This document shows positions 27,464 to 35,834 of a stretch of 64,000 bases of DNA, piece after piece; the stretch's first letter is position 1, and every line of letters begins with the position of its first letter. The stretch spans positions 310,001 to 374,000 of the forward strand of contig NZ_QMHO01000001.1 of NCBI RefSeq assembly GCF_003313505.1, written 5' to 3'. This stretch comes from Pedobacter nanyangensis (GTDB lineage Bacteria > Bacteroidota > Bacteroidia > Sphingobacteriales > Sphingobacteriaceae). A program made the position numbers and the translations under genes. The notes under the pieces were generated by a model. The model saw only the letters and a program-made list of their open reading frames with translations, did no database searches and was not told the DNA's origin.

Positions 27464-27491
27464 AAAAAAAGCCCCCCAGAGATTGGGAGGC
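27464..27491 (-). terminator. Terminator-like hairpin between oxyR and the luxR-type gene
   Basis: On the minus strand: stem GCCTCCCA/TGGGGGGC (one mismatch), a 5-nt loop, then seven T. It may end the oxyR transcript, or attenuate a luxR transcript if the promoter lies upstream (motif copy D is on that side). Confidence 0.7.
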
Positions 27492-27530
27492 AAATTAAAA
27501 ATATTTATACGGTATAAAATAACCCCAAAC

Positions 27531-27547
27531 GGGTGATTTTTTTGCCA
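27531..27547. promoter_or_regulatory. Conserved motif, copy D
   Basis: GGGTGATTTTTTTGCCA, identical to copy C. A -7-like TTAATTTG (minus strand, 27491-27498) lies 32 nt downstream, close to the 34-nt distance at copy C. Confidence 0.5.
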
Positions 27548-27579
27548 TTAACTTATCGGGTGTTCTTTTTTGTCTGCTG

Positions 27580-27609
27580 GCCTTTCAGGTTTTGCAAAAC
27601 CTGAAAGGC
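27580..27609. repeat. 30-bp perfect palindrome downstream of oxyR
   Basis: Both halves read GCCTTTCAGGTTTTG. It lies about 100 nt after the oxyR stop in the 377-bp gap 27333-27709. No T run follows on the minus strand, so it is more REP-like than a terminator. Confidence 0.7.
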
Positions 27610-27709
27610 TGCTTAAAGTTCAGGTAAAAAATACCGGACAGCATGTTAGGCCAAGGTTAGCAACAGGCCAAGCATCACCAGCAAAATATATTTGGATTTG
27701 ATGTGGGTG

Positions 27710-28642
27710 CTAAATACCCACCACGTCTTTTTTCTTTCTGTTTTTCATCCCCTTGGGAATTAAGGCCAAAATCTCTTCTTTTAAGGCGGCCAGCATTTTC
27801 TTTTTCACAAAGCTTTTATGGGTAACCAGGCTAATTTCCCTTACGGGTTCCGGCGATCTAAAATAGCGCACCTTGTTCAGTTGCTTGCTGTTTAAATCAT
27901 GTAAAGATAGTTCTGGGAGCAGGGTGGTTCCATCGTTAACGTCTACCATTCTTATCAGTGTTTCAACACTGCCGGTATTGTAGGTTAGGGCCTGTAGTTT
28001 GTTGTTTTTTGTAGAACGGCAGATGTTCAACACCTGGGAGCGCATGCAATGTCCTTCGTTTAACAGCCAAATATTTTCTTCTTCAAAATCAGCCGCATCA
28101 ATGGCTTTTTTCTTAAACAACTTGCTGTTTTTGCTAACGTAGCCTACAAAAGTTTCGTAGTATAGGGGCTGTTCCAAAATATTGGCGTCTATTAAAGGGG
28201 TGGCCAAAATACCGCAGTCTATTACACCGGTTTTTAAATGATGGATAATATCTTCGGTAGTATATTCCCAGATCATCAATTTGAGTTCGGGGTATTTCTC
28301 CAGCATGGCCGCAATAACTTCTGGCAACAGGTATGGTGCAATGGTTGGGATAATTCCAATTTTGAGCTCGCCTGTAATATCCTGTTGCTGGTTGCTGATG
28401 ATTTCCTTGATCTTACTATTTTCCTGAAGCACTATCCTGGCCTGCTCGATGATTTGCGAGCCTATTTCGGTGGGTGTTACAGGTTGTTTGCTGCGATCAA
28501 AGATTTTGACATTGAGAAACTCTTCCAGCTTTTGTATTTGCATACTTAGGGTGGGCTGAGTCACGAAACATTTTTCCGCTGCACTTACAAAGCTTCTATA
28601 AGTATCTACGGCTACGATATATTCGAGTTGAACGAGTGTCAT
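27710..28642 (-). CDS. oxyR: OxyR-type LysR-family hydrogen peroxide sensor
   Basis: 310 residues: N-terminal winged HTH (1-60, SFVSAAEKCFVTQPTLSMQIQKLE without its full length) and a LysR effector domain. Cys199 and Cys208 (GHCMRSQVLNIC) fall at the same positions as the redox-active pair of E. coli OxyR, so disulfide switching is very likely. Targets are normally catalase and peroxiredoxin genes; none is adjacent. Confidence 0.92.
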   Translation of the reverse strand: MTLVQLEYIVAVDTYRSFVSAAEKCFVTQPTLSMQIQKLEEFLNVKIFDRSKQPVTPTEIGSQIIEQARIVLQENSKIKEIISNQQQDITGELKIGIIPTIAPYLLPEVIAAMLEKYPELKLMIWEYTTEDIIHHLKTGVIDCGILATPLIDANILEQPLYYETFVGYVSKNSKLFKKKAIDAADFEEENIWLLNEGHCMRSQVLNICRSTKNNKLQALTYNTGSVETLIRMVDVNDGTTLLPELSLHDLNSKQLNKVRYFRSPEPVREISLVTHKSFVKKKMLAALKEEILALIPKGMKNRKKKDVVGI

Positions 28643-28818
28643 ATAGTCAAAATTGATATTGTATTTATTGAGTTATAAATTTATGGAATATTTAGCAAAA
28701 AACAGCCCAAAAGAACAGGCTTTCTGCCAAATTTTACAAAAAAACATTTTATTAGCGCACCAGAGCAAACACTGTAAAATACTCATTTTTAAGTATTTCA
28801 TTAAAACATTGCTAACCA

Positions 28819-28826
28819 TAGCTTTG
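28819..28826 (+). promoter_or_regulatory. Candidate -7 box (TAGCTTTG) for the small lipoprotein gene
   Basis: An exact TAnnTTTG match 23 nt before the ATG at 28850. No -33 TTG at a good distance. Confidence 0.42.
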
Positions 28827-28849
28827 AGATATCAATAAATCTTATAAAC

Positions 28850-29128
28850 ATGAAAGCAAGTAAAAAATTATTTCTATTGGCGGCTGGCTGCTTCTTTGCC
28901 TTTGGCTGCGAACTATTGGAGGAAGAACCCGAAGAGGAAAAGAAAACAGACAACTCTACCTACACTTACACCTATACCTGTCCTACGGGCAAAAAAAACA
29001 CCATTCAAATTCCCAATCGTTTGTCTGCCACCTGTAAGGCCAATTGGGAGTACTACGCCCGTACCTATGGCTGTAATGATGCCGATAATTTTCCGGAAGC
29101 AAATAGAAGAAAGGCACAATGTCCTTAA
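28850..29128 (+). CDS. Small cysteine-containing lipoprotein
   Basis: 92 residues. A lipoprotein signal ends in AFGC (Cys20), then an acidic patch (EEEPEEEKK) and a C-terminal part with four more Cys (CPTG, TCKANW, YGCND and the end). The pattern resembles small secreted proteins with disulfides. No known family recognised. Its end overlaps the next gene by 10 nt, so the two are probably expressed together. Confidence 0.7.
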   Translation: MKASKKLFLLAAGCFFAFGCELLEEEPEEEKKTDNSTYTYTYTCPTGKKNTIQIPNRLSATCKANWEYYARTYGCNDADNFPEANRRKAQCP

Positions 29129-29700
29129 GATTTTTAACCCTGGCATTACTTTGCTTTATTGGAAGTAATGTTGCCGCACAAATTAAGCTCACTTCTGGGC
29201 AATATACCACAGAAGACGGTTATTATACCGTTACGATTAATTTTACGGACAAGGAGCTTACCTTAATTGAACCCAATCGTACCTCGGTGTACCACAAACT
29301 TGAAGGGAACGTGTTTCAGTTTATCCACCCAACGAATAAAATCGACTACCGGATAGCGGTGACCAGCCCCACAACGATACAGACCTTTAAGCCGGCAGCA
29401 GGTAGCAACCGCTATACGCTTAGGCTCAGCAGCAAGGATGCGACAGCATCTAACGAGCAGTTCAACACTTATTTTGCGCTTGCCGAAAAGTACAAGGCTA
29501 AAATGTTGAGCGATAAAAAGGATGCACAATTGTGGTCTTTTTGTGCTGCGGCAGCAATGGCACGCAGCAGTATGAACAACGAAGGATTTAAGGAATATGC
29601 CACTCAAGTTGCTTCATCTATCAAGTTAATAGCCGTTAACAAAACCAAATGCCCTTGCGAAGATGCAATCCCCGTGGACATTTGGAATGGTGCGAAATAG
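29119..29700 (+). CDS. Secreted hypothetical protein, partner of the small lipoprotein
   Basis: 193 residues with a signal peptide (about 1-20, ending NVAAQ). The mature part begins with a beta-rich segment (YTTEDGYYTVTINF) and ends with KTKCPCEDAIP. No family was recognised. Its ATG lies inside the end of the lipoprotein gene. Confidence 0.72.
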   Translation: MSLRFLTLALLCFIGSNVAAQIKLTSGQYTTEDGYYTVTINFTDKELTLIEPNRTSVYHKLEGNVFQFIHPTNKIDYRIAVTSPTTIQTFKPAAGSNRYTLRLSSKDATASNEQFNTYFALAEKYKAKMLSDKKDAQLWSFCAAAAMARSSMNNEGFKEYATQVASSIKLIAVNKTKCPCEDAIPVDIWNGAK

Positions 29701-29720
29701 CCTGCTCCTAAAAAGCTGGC

Positions 29721-30527
29721 CTATTTAACGGTGTATTCTTTGCTTTGTATAGTGTGTGCACTAAAATAACCTACAGCTCCGCCTTTAATGTTGGTTACCG
29801 GGTTAACTGGTGCCGCACTATCGCCTGTTCCCTGAGCACCATTATCTACACTGAACCAGTATTTGTACACAGGCTCGTCGATGGTTAAAAACTCCAGTTT
29901 GATTTTATCTCCTTTTTTAAGTTTGGTTTCGTCGGTAAACTCATAAGGGAAGATGGTTTGGTTTACCTGTTTGCCATCCGTAAATTCATCAGTTGAAGCC
30001 ATGATAGATTTGGTATATACATTGTTCTTGTACTCGATAAAGCGATAGAAGTTTTTCACGCCGATAGGGTCGGTGTATTTGACGTGGGTAAATATCCTGG
30101 GGCCATCAAACAAGCTCAGCTCGTACTGGTAAACGTCTTCGAGGGGTACTACTGCCGGCATTACGCAAGTAGAAGTAAACACTTCGGCGCCCACCGTGAT
30201 TTTGAGCTTATAGGTTTGCGTAGGAATGCCCTTTAAAGTACTGTGGGTATAAATACCTTTATTGGTGCTCTCGGTAATTCGGGTAACGTTGCCCTGTTGG
30301 TCTTCGATTTCGACTACCGCACCAGAAACGCCCACAAAATCATTGGAACTTTTAAAGCTTTTGGTTTTGCTAAGGAGTATTTTTGCGCCATTGGCCTGAT
30401 CGGTCAAATTGGCTTCAATTACATATTTTTCAGAGGCAGTGTCCAAATCAAGTTCAATCACATCTTCACATGAAGAAAGACAAAAAACTACCGCAATTAG
30501 GGAAAGGATGTATTTCAAGTTATTCAT
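29721..30527 (-). CDS. DUF4249 lipoprotein
   Basis: 268 residues with a lipoprotein signal ending CLSSC (Cys20). The pattern EDVIELDLDTASEKYVIEANLTD just after the lipid anchor and the Ig-like body are typical of DUF4249, which in Bacteroidota is encoded beside TonB-dependent receptors. It starts 11 nt after the receptor stop, so it is in the same operon. It is probably an outer-surface partner of the receptor; its ligand is unknown. Confidence 0.88.
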   Translation of the reverse strand: MNNLKYILSLIAVVFCLSSCEDVIELDLDTASEKYVIEANLTDQANGAKILLSKTKSFKSSNDFVGVSGAVVEIEDQQGNVTRITESTNKGIYTHSTLKGIPTQTYKLKITVGAEVFTSTCVMPAVVPLEDVYQYELSLFDGPRIFTHVKYTDPIGVKNFYRFIEYKNNVYTKSIMASTDEFTDGKQVNQTIFPYEFTDETKLKKGDKIKLEFLTIDEPVYKYWFSVDNGAQGTGDSAAPVNPVTNIKGGAVGYFSAHTIQSKEYTVK

Positions 30528-30538
30528 TTCAGGAGAGT

Positions 30539-32857
30539 TTAAAATTTGAAATTATAAGATATTGAAGGAAGGAATTGGAACAAAGTAGTGCGCACTACCT
30601 CTGTTTTCGAAGGATCGTTTTCTGCCTCGCGGAAATTGATCATATAGGCATTTTTTCTTCCGTAGGCGTTGTACAAACTGAATGACAGCTCTGAACTAAA
30701 GTTTTTCCTTTTTTTCAATTGAAGGTTGGCGCCCAAATCTAAACGGTGGTAAGAAGGCATGCGGTAGGTGTTCCTGTCGGTATAATAAAAGAATACCTGT
30801 CCGTCCATGTTATATTTTCCGGTCGGGAAAGTAATGGCATCGCCAGTGTAATAAATCCACGAGGCCGACAGGCTCCATTTTTTGTTCAACTGATACGAGC
30901 CCACCAAAGCCAGCTCATGGGTACGATCCTGGCGGGCGTTATACCAATTACCGCCGTTAATTCCATCAATCTGTCTTTCGGTTTTGGAAAGCGTGTAGCT
31001 TAACCAGCCCGTAAAATCACCTTTTTTCTTTTTAAACAGAACCTCTAAGCCATAAGCCCTGCCAATGCCGTACAACAATTGTGTTTCGATATTATCGGAG
31101 TTAAAGGTTTCAGCACCATCACGATAATCGATCTGGTTGTCCATGGTTTTATAGTAACTCTCTACGTTAAGTTCAAAGGCATTGTCAAATAAATTTCTGT
31201 AGTACCCCACTGCAAATTGATCCGAAACTTCTGGCTTTACCATTAAAGAGCTTGGCAACCATTTGTCGCTTGGCCTACTGGAGGTGGAATTAGAAATCAT
31301 GTGCATGTTCTGTACGTTTCTAACGTACGATGCCTTTAGGGAACTTTGTGCATTGAGCAAATAGCTTAGGGACAAACGCGGCTCCAGGTTAAGATAGGTT
31401 TTTACAAATTCCCCTTTTTTATAATAGGTGGTATTGGTTACCTTGCCCTGAGGATCAACGGTCAGGAAATCACCCCCACCTAGTACGCTAAATCCGGTTA
31501 AACGCAGGCCAAAGCCAATGTTGAATTTCTCGGTAGCCTGCCAATCGCTCGACGCAAAAACGGCATTTTCCAACGAAAATCTTTCCTGATAATTCACGGG
31601 GTTGTAGCTTGATACCCCTTCAGAACTGATCTCTCCCGGGGTCACCTTGTGATAAATGGAATTAAAGCCAAACTTGATCAGGTTTTTATCAGAAGCTTGC
31701 CAAAAGAAGTTGTGTTTTAGGGACCAGTCGTTTAATTGGGAATAAATCTGTACGTTATCAATGCCTGTATTGATTTCGATCTTGTTTTGATAACGGGTAA
31801 AAGATGCCGTAGTGGTTGAATTTAGTTTAGAAGAGTATAGGTGTTTCCATTGTGCGCTGGCAATGGCGTTTCCCCAGCTTAACCCAAAGGTTTTGGCTAT
31901 GCCAAGCTTATCACTGCCTAAATAGCCACTGAAAGTTAGCTTATCATTTTCTCCCAGTTGGAAATCGGCTCTACCATTTACATCGTAAAAGTACATGGTG
32001 TTCTGGTTAATGGTGCTATCTGGCGATAGTTTCAAAAGGGCGTCTACATAAGTTCTTCTGGCAGAGACCAAGAAAGAGGATTTTTCTTTTTTGATGGGGC
32101 CTTCAAGGGTTAGCTTCGAAGAAATTAAACCGATGCCTCCTGAAGCCGAAAATTTTTCTGCATCACCTTGTCGCATTTTAATATCAAGCACCGAAGATAA
32201 ACGGCCGCCGTATTGCGACGGCATACCCGTTTTGTAAACCGTGATATCTTCTACCGCATCGGGGTTAAAAGTGGAGAAAAATCCAAGTAGGTGCGCTGCA
32301 TTGTAAACAGGCACATCGTCCATCAGTACCAGGTTTTGGTCTGCAGAGCCGCCACGCACGTAAATCCCAGCACCGCCTTCGCCCGCCGATTTGATTCCTG
32401 GCAATAATTGGATAGCCTTCATCACATCTCGTTCACCAAAAATAAGTGGAATATTTTTGATGGCTTTCATGGTCAAACGCTCAGCGCCCATTTGCGGACT
32501 GGCCAAACTCCTATCGTCTCTTGCAGTAGAGATCACAATTTCGTCGAGCTTATTGGCGCTGTCTTCCATAGCAAAATCAATGCTATGGTTTTTATTTGCC
32601 TTTACAGATTTTCTAAGAGTATTCATGCCCACGGCACTAACTACAAAAGTATAATTTCCGGCCTTAAGCTCTACCTCGTAGTAACCTAGGCTATCAGCCA
32701 TTACATTTCGTTTTTCTTCTACAATGTGAATGGTTGCGGCCTCGATGGCTCCGTCGGAGGATTTTACACGACCAGAAATTTTGAAAGTTTGCTGGGCGAA
32801 GGATAAAAAGCAGGTAAAGAGCAGCGGAACAAGGAGTTTAAAAGTTTTCGAGGTCAT
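30539..32857 (-). CDS. TonB-dependent receptor with N-terminal carboxypeptidase-like domain
   Basis: 772 residues: signal peptide (about 1-21), carboxypeptidase-D-like beta domain (KISGRVKSSDGAIEAATIHI), plug domain (PGIKSAGEGGAGIYVRGG) and beta-barrel ending in YNFKF. It takes up a ligand, not defined here, using TonB energy. It is the first gene of a pair with the DUF4249 lipoprotein. Confidence 0.93.
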   Translation of the reverse strand: MTSKTFKLLVPLLFTCFLSFAQQTFKISGRVKSSDGAIEAATIHIVEEKRNVMADSLGYYEVELKAGNYTFVVSAVGMNTLRKSVKANKNHSIDFAMEDSANKLDEIVISTARDDRSLASPQMGAERLTMKAIKNIPLIFGERDVMKAIQLLPGIKSAGEGGAGIYVRGGSADQNLVLMDDVPVYNAAHLLGFFSTFNPDAVEDITVYKTGMPSQYGGRLSSVLDIKMRQGDAEKFSASGGIGLISSKLTLEGPIKKEKSSFLVSARRTYVDALLKLSPDSTINQNTMYFYDVNGRADFQLGENDKLTFSGYLGSDKLGIAKTFGLSWGNAIASAQWKHLYSSKLNSTTTASFTRYQNKIEINTGIDNVQIYSQLNDWSLKHNFFWQASDKNLIKFGFNSIYHKVTPGEISSEGVSSYNPVNYQERFSLENAVFASSDWQATEKFNIGFGLRLTGFSVLGGGDFLTVDPQGKVTNTTYYKKGEFVKTYLNLEPRLSLSYLLNAQSSLKASYVRNVQNMHMISNSTSSRPSDKWLPSSLMVKPEVSDQFAVGYYRNLFDNAFELNVESYYKTMDNQIDYRDGAETFNSDNIETQLLYGIGRAYGLEVLFKKKKGDFTGWLSYTLSKTERQIDGINGGNWYNARQDRTHELALVGSYQLNKKWSLSASWIYYTGDAITFPTGKYNMDGQVFFYYTDRNTYRMPSYHRLDLGANLQLKKRKNFSSELSFSLYNAYGRKNAYMINFREAENDPSKTEVVRTTLFQFLPSISYNFKF

Positions 32858-33061
32858 TTATGTGTGTGATTTGTGGTTAATTAATGGTTTTTAATGATAT
32901 GACAGCAAGAACTGTACATACCCCTATGCAATCATTAATTTTTTTCGCAAGTTAAATTGTTTGTCGGCAAGTAAATCTTAACAAAACGTTAAATTTCTTA
33001 TAAGACCCGTATTAACCTTAATAGTTACGCCACCTTGAGAACGAATTAGATAATTAAATCT

Positions 33062-33069
33062 TACTTTTG
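33062..33069 (+). promoter_or_regulatory. Candidate -7 box (TACTTTTG) for trmB
   Basis: An exact TAnnTTTG match 17 nt before the GTG start. TTG at 33035 is 24 nt upstream, slightly too far. Confidence 0.4.
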
Positions 33070-33086
33070 TGCATTAATTTTTAAAA

Positions 33087-33737
33087 GTGGGAAAAGATAA
33101 ATTAAGGAAGTTTGCTGAAATCAACACCTTTCCAAACGTATATCAGTTAGAAGCAGGCAAAGTTTTAAAAGGTAAATGGGCCAAAGATCATTTCAAAAAC
33201 AACCAGCCCGTAATATTGGAGCTGGCGTGTGGAAAAGGCGAATATGCCGTTAACCTTGCCAAGTTGTTTCCAGAAAAAAACTTCATCGGCGTTGACCTAA
33301 AGGGCAACAGGATTTGGCGTGGCGCAAAAACCGGCGTAGAGGAAGGCATTGGCAACTTAGCTTTTCTGCGCATACAAATTGAGGATTTACTGGACTATTT
33401 TGGCGAAAAGGAGATTGACGAAATTTGGATCACTTTCGCTGATCCGCAGCCACAAATCAGTAGAGAACGTAAACGCTTAACCTCGCCGTTCTTTTTGGCT
33501 AAATACAAGGTCCTACTTCGAGAAGGCGGAAAAATCAACCTTAAAACTGACAACGACGGATTGTACAACTACACCAAAGAAAAAGTGGCTGAACTGGAAT
33601 TACTGACTCATAAAGACACTGATCATTTGTATCAATCTGACCTTGTAGATGAGGTGCTTTCCATCAAAACACATTACGAAAACATCTATCTTAAAAAGGA
33701 CAAGAACATTAACTATATTCAGTTTTCTTTTCATTAA
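33087..33737 (+). CDS. trmB: tRNA (guanosine(46)-N7)-methyltransferase
   Basis: 216 residues, standard TrmB length. SAM-binding motif ELACGKGEY (about 46-54), ITFADPQPQ (about 114-122) and the TrmB region KTDNDGLYNYT (about 154-164). It methylates G46 in the tRNA variable loop. GTG is used as start because it gives the conserved N-terminal KDKLRKFAE region. Confidence 0.93.
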   Translation: MGKDKLRKFAEINTFPNVYQLEAGKVLKGKWAKDHFKNNQPVILELACGKGEYAVNLAKLFPEKNFIGVDLKGNRIWRGAKTGVEEGIGNLAFLRIQIEDLLDYFGEKEIDEIWITFADPQPQISRERKRLTSPFFLAKYKVLLREGGKINLKTDNDGLYNYTKEKVAELELLTHKDTDHLYQSDLVDEVLSIKTHYENIYLKKDKNINYIQFSFH

Positions 33738-33922
33738 CAACCTGGCTTACCATACGTCCCCTTTTGTATCAACGATAGGAGAGCCTGAAAGTAAATTAAG
33801 GATGATAAACGGGAGGAAGAATATGAGGGAAAATCCAACGAATGGCTTTTAAAATAGCACCTTGTTAGATTTCTTTCTGATAATCAAAATAACGGTACGC
33901 CGGGTTTAAACTTTTACAAAAA

Positions 33923-34249
33923 ATGGAAGCCAATTTCTACGAGCAAGTTTACGAAGTAGTAAGGTTAATTCCCAAGGGAAGAGTTACCTCCTATGGTGCA
34001 ATTGCTAAAGCCTTGGGAGCCGCCAAATCCTCAAGAATGGTAGGCCATGCCATGGCTTATGCCGGCTCGGCAAGCCCCAAGGTGCCGGCCCACCGGGTAG
34101 TAAACAGTAGCGGACTCCTTACCGGACGGTTTCATTTTTCACCACCAACCCTGATGCAGGAGTTACTGGAAAAGGAAGGTATAACCGTAGCAAACGATAA
34201 GGTAAAGCATTTTAAGAAAGTGTTTTGGGATCCTTTACTGGAGTTGTAG
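33923..34249 (+). CDS. Alkyltransferase-like protein (ATL, MGMT family without catalytic Cys)
   Basis: 108 residues, MGMT DNA-binding domain alone (GRVTSYGAIAKALG is the helix region). The active-site motif is PAHRV (55-59), where MGMT has PCHRV; Ala56 replaces the acceptor Cys, so it cannot transfer alkyl groups. Known ATLs bind O6-alkylguanine and direct nucleotide excision repair. Alternative: an unrelated use of the same fold. Confidence 0.9.
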   Translation: MEANFYEQVYEVVRLIPKGRVTSYGAIAKALGAAKSSRMVGHAMAYAGSASPKVPAHRVVNSSGLLTGRFHFSPPTLMQELLEKEGITVANDKVKHFKKVFWDPLLEL

Positions 34250-34329
34250 GTTGGCAAGCCTGAGGTACGGTGTTGGAAAACAATACCGCATATCTAATCA
34301 TTCAAAACTCAATTATTCAACATTATAAC

Positions 34330-34671
34330 ATGGGAAAGTTAGTAGAAGAATTTAACAGCTATCGCACCAAAATGAACGATAGGGTCATGGAAACGGCCAA
34401 TACCAATATCAAACGTTTCTTTGCCCTGGATACTACCGCTTATGCAGATGGCGCATTAAACGTAAAAACAAAAGAGATGTTAGGCCTGGTAGCTTCAATG
34501 GTTTTAAGATGCGATGATTGCATTAAATATCATTTGGAAAAATGCTACCATGAAGGAGTAACCAACGAAGAAATGAATGAAGTTTTCATGATTGCCAATT
34601 TGGTTGGTGGTTCCATTGTGATCCCGCACTACCGCAGAGCCGTAGAGTTTTGGGATGATTTGCACCAATAG
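34330..34671 (+). CDS. Carboxymuconolactone decarboxylase/AhpD-family protein
   Basis: 113 residues from the chosen ATG; the open frame extends 20 codons upstream, but that part does not look like family sequence. The redox motif is CDDCIKYH (Cys61, Cys64, His68), matching the CxxC...H site of AhpD-like alkyl hydroperoxidases. It probably acts in peroxide or thiol redox metabolism. A SelW-like redox gene follows. Confidence 0.88.
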   Translation: MGKLVEEFNSYRTKMNDRVMETANTNIKRFFALDTTAYADGALNVKTKEMLGLVASMVLRCDDCIKYHLEKCYHEGVTNEEMNEVFMIANLVGGSIVIPHYRRAVEFWDDLHQ

Positions 34672-34676
34672 TTTTT

Positions 34677-34772
34677 AATCTTTGCGTTCTTATCGAATAG
34701 CTTGGTTTCTTTGCGGTTAGAGATTTAATGCAAAGGTTATAGAAGTTTTCGCAAAGTGGCGCAAAGGTTTAA
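34677..34772. repeat. CGCAAAG-family inverted repeat, locus 2
   Basis: Left arm (34677-34726) contains CTTTGCGTTCT and CTTTGCGGTTAGAGATTT; right arm (34727-34772) contains CGCAAAG and CGCAAAGGTTT. Read on the minus strand, the left part shares about 26 bp (TTAAATCTCTAACCGCAAAG) with locus 3. Confidence 0.6.
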
Positions 34773-34797
34773 GTCCCATATCTATAAAATATTTCTG

Positions 34798-35079
34798 ATG
34801 CAAAAGCCCATTGTCACCATCGAATATTGCCCAAAATGTGGCTGGATGTTACGTTCAGCTTATTTTGCACAAGAACTGCTTACTACTTTTTCTGAAGAAC
34901 TTGGTGGTGTTACATTAAAGCCAAGCGAAACTAGTGGAACATTTATTATTTCTGTTAACCACGATTTAATTTTTGATCGCAAAACTAAAGGACGATTCCC
35001 GGAGATTAAGGAACTGAAGCAGCTTGTTAGGGATATTGCCTGCCCCGGAAAATCTTTGGGACATTCGGATAGGCCTTAG
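34798..35079 (+). CDS. SelT/SelW/SelH-family redox protein (Cys form)
   Basis: 93 residues from the ATG at 34798; an upstream in-frame GTG lies inside the CGCAAAG repeat and is unlikely. The CPKCGW motif (Cys11, Cys14) is the thioredoxin-like Rdx site; the selenocysteine position is a Cys codon. These small proteins take part in thiol redox balance. It lies next to an AhpD-like gene, suggesting shared redox roles (inference). Confidence 0.87.
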   Translation: MQKPIVTIEYCPKCGWMLRSAYFAQELLTTFSEELGGVTLKPSETSGTFIISVNHDLIFDRKTKGRFPEIKELKQLVRDIACPGKSLGHSDRP

Positions 35080-35080
35080 T

Positions 35081-35761
35081 TTACTTCACTGATTCGTTGT
35101 ACGATTTCACCAAGGCAATAATCATTTTTTCATCAAAAACCTCGGTAGCTTTGATACTTTCCGTTAGCCCTTCATCACCTGTAAGCTTTTGCAGCAATAA
35201 GGCTTTGGTCGCGGCAGTTCTAGACCCATCTGCGGCTATTTCTTGTATGGGCCCTGTTCCAGGTTTTTCAATAAAATAGAAAACTTTAGCTTTTGGCGGG
35301 GCTCCGGCAGGTTGTTCAGGGGCCGATCTACGACCACCTAAGTTAATGCTTACGCCACCACCCAATCCACCGCCAATACCACCAGTTCCCATACCAATGC
35401 CTACCGAAGGACGGGCTTTTACCCTTGATTGTTTTACTGGCTCTTCAACGCCAGAGGTACTTCCATAGGCATATAAATTAACCTTACCACCTTCTATCAG
35501 CTTAAAAAATTTAATCGTTGCTTTTTTGCCAATGATGATTGGCTTACTTTCGTAGGTGTCGCCATTCCATAAAAAAGACTTGATATCCTTGGCCTTATAC
35601 TCTTTAACGCCCTGGTCTTCCAGCTGTATAAAAACAGATTCGAAGTCGGTCCCCTTAATTTCTCCCTTCACAAAATTACCCTCGCTAATGAGCACGGCAT
35701 CCTGTGCTGTAGCACCTAACCCCAGCAAACAGAAAACTACAATAAGCTTTAAAACTTTCAT
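35081..35761 (-). CDS. Secreted hypothetical protein with a glycine-rich centre
   Basis: 226 residues from the ATG that starts a signal peptide (KVLKLIVVFCLLGLGATAQ). A Gly-rich stretch (GIGMGTGGIGGGLGGGVS, about 120-137) separates a beta-rich N-terminal half (WNGDTYESKPIIIGKKATIKF) from a helical C-terminus. No family recognised. The upstream in-frame ATG at 35821 would only add a non-signal leader. Confidence 0.7.
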   Translation of the reverse strand: MKVLKLIVVFCLLGLGATAQDAVLISEGNFVKGEIKGTDFESVFIQLEDQGVKEYKAKDIKSFLWNGDTYESKPIIIGKKATIKFFKLIEGGKVNLYAYGSTSGVEEPVKQSRVKARPSVGIGMGTGGIGGGLGGGVSINLGGRRSAPEQPAGAPPKAKVFYFIEKPGTGPIQEIAADGSRTAATKALLLQKLTGDEGLTESIKATEVFDEKMIIALVKSYNESVK

Positions 35762-35834
35762 ATTCAAATTAACGCAAAATAATGTAGTGTTGTTATCATG
35801 ATAACATTTATTAACAATCACAGTATAGCTGGCG

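Noticed and set aside
27611..27709. Hydrophobic tail KSKYILLVMLGLLLTLA in +1 frame after oxyR
   Set aside because: Would need a +1 frameshift without a recognised slippery site; OxyR already has normal length.
28653..28838. 61-codon frame upstream of the small lipoprotein
   Set aside because: Hydrophobic and Lys-rich without family features; it covers the promoter region of the next gene.
33738..33922. Minus-strand hydrophobic stretch FLPFIILNLLSGSP
   Set aside because: No usable start codon; a stop codon lies directly before it. A frameshift remnant is possible but cannot be supported.
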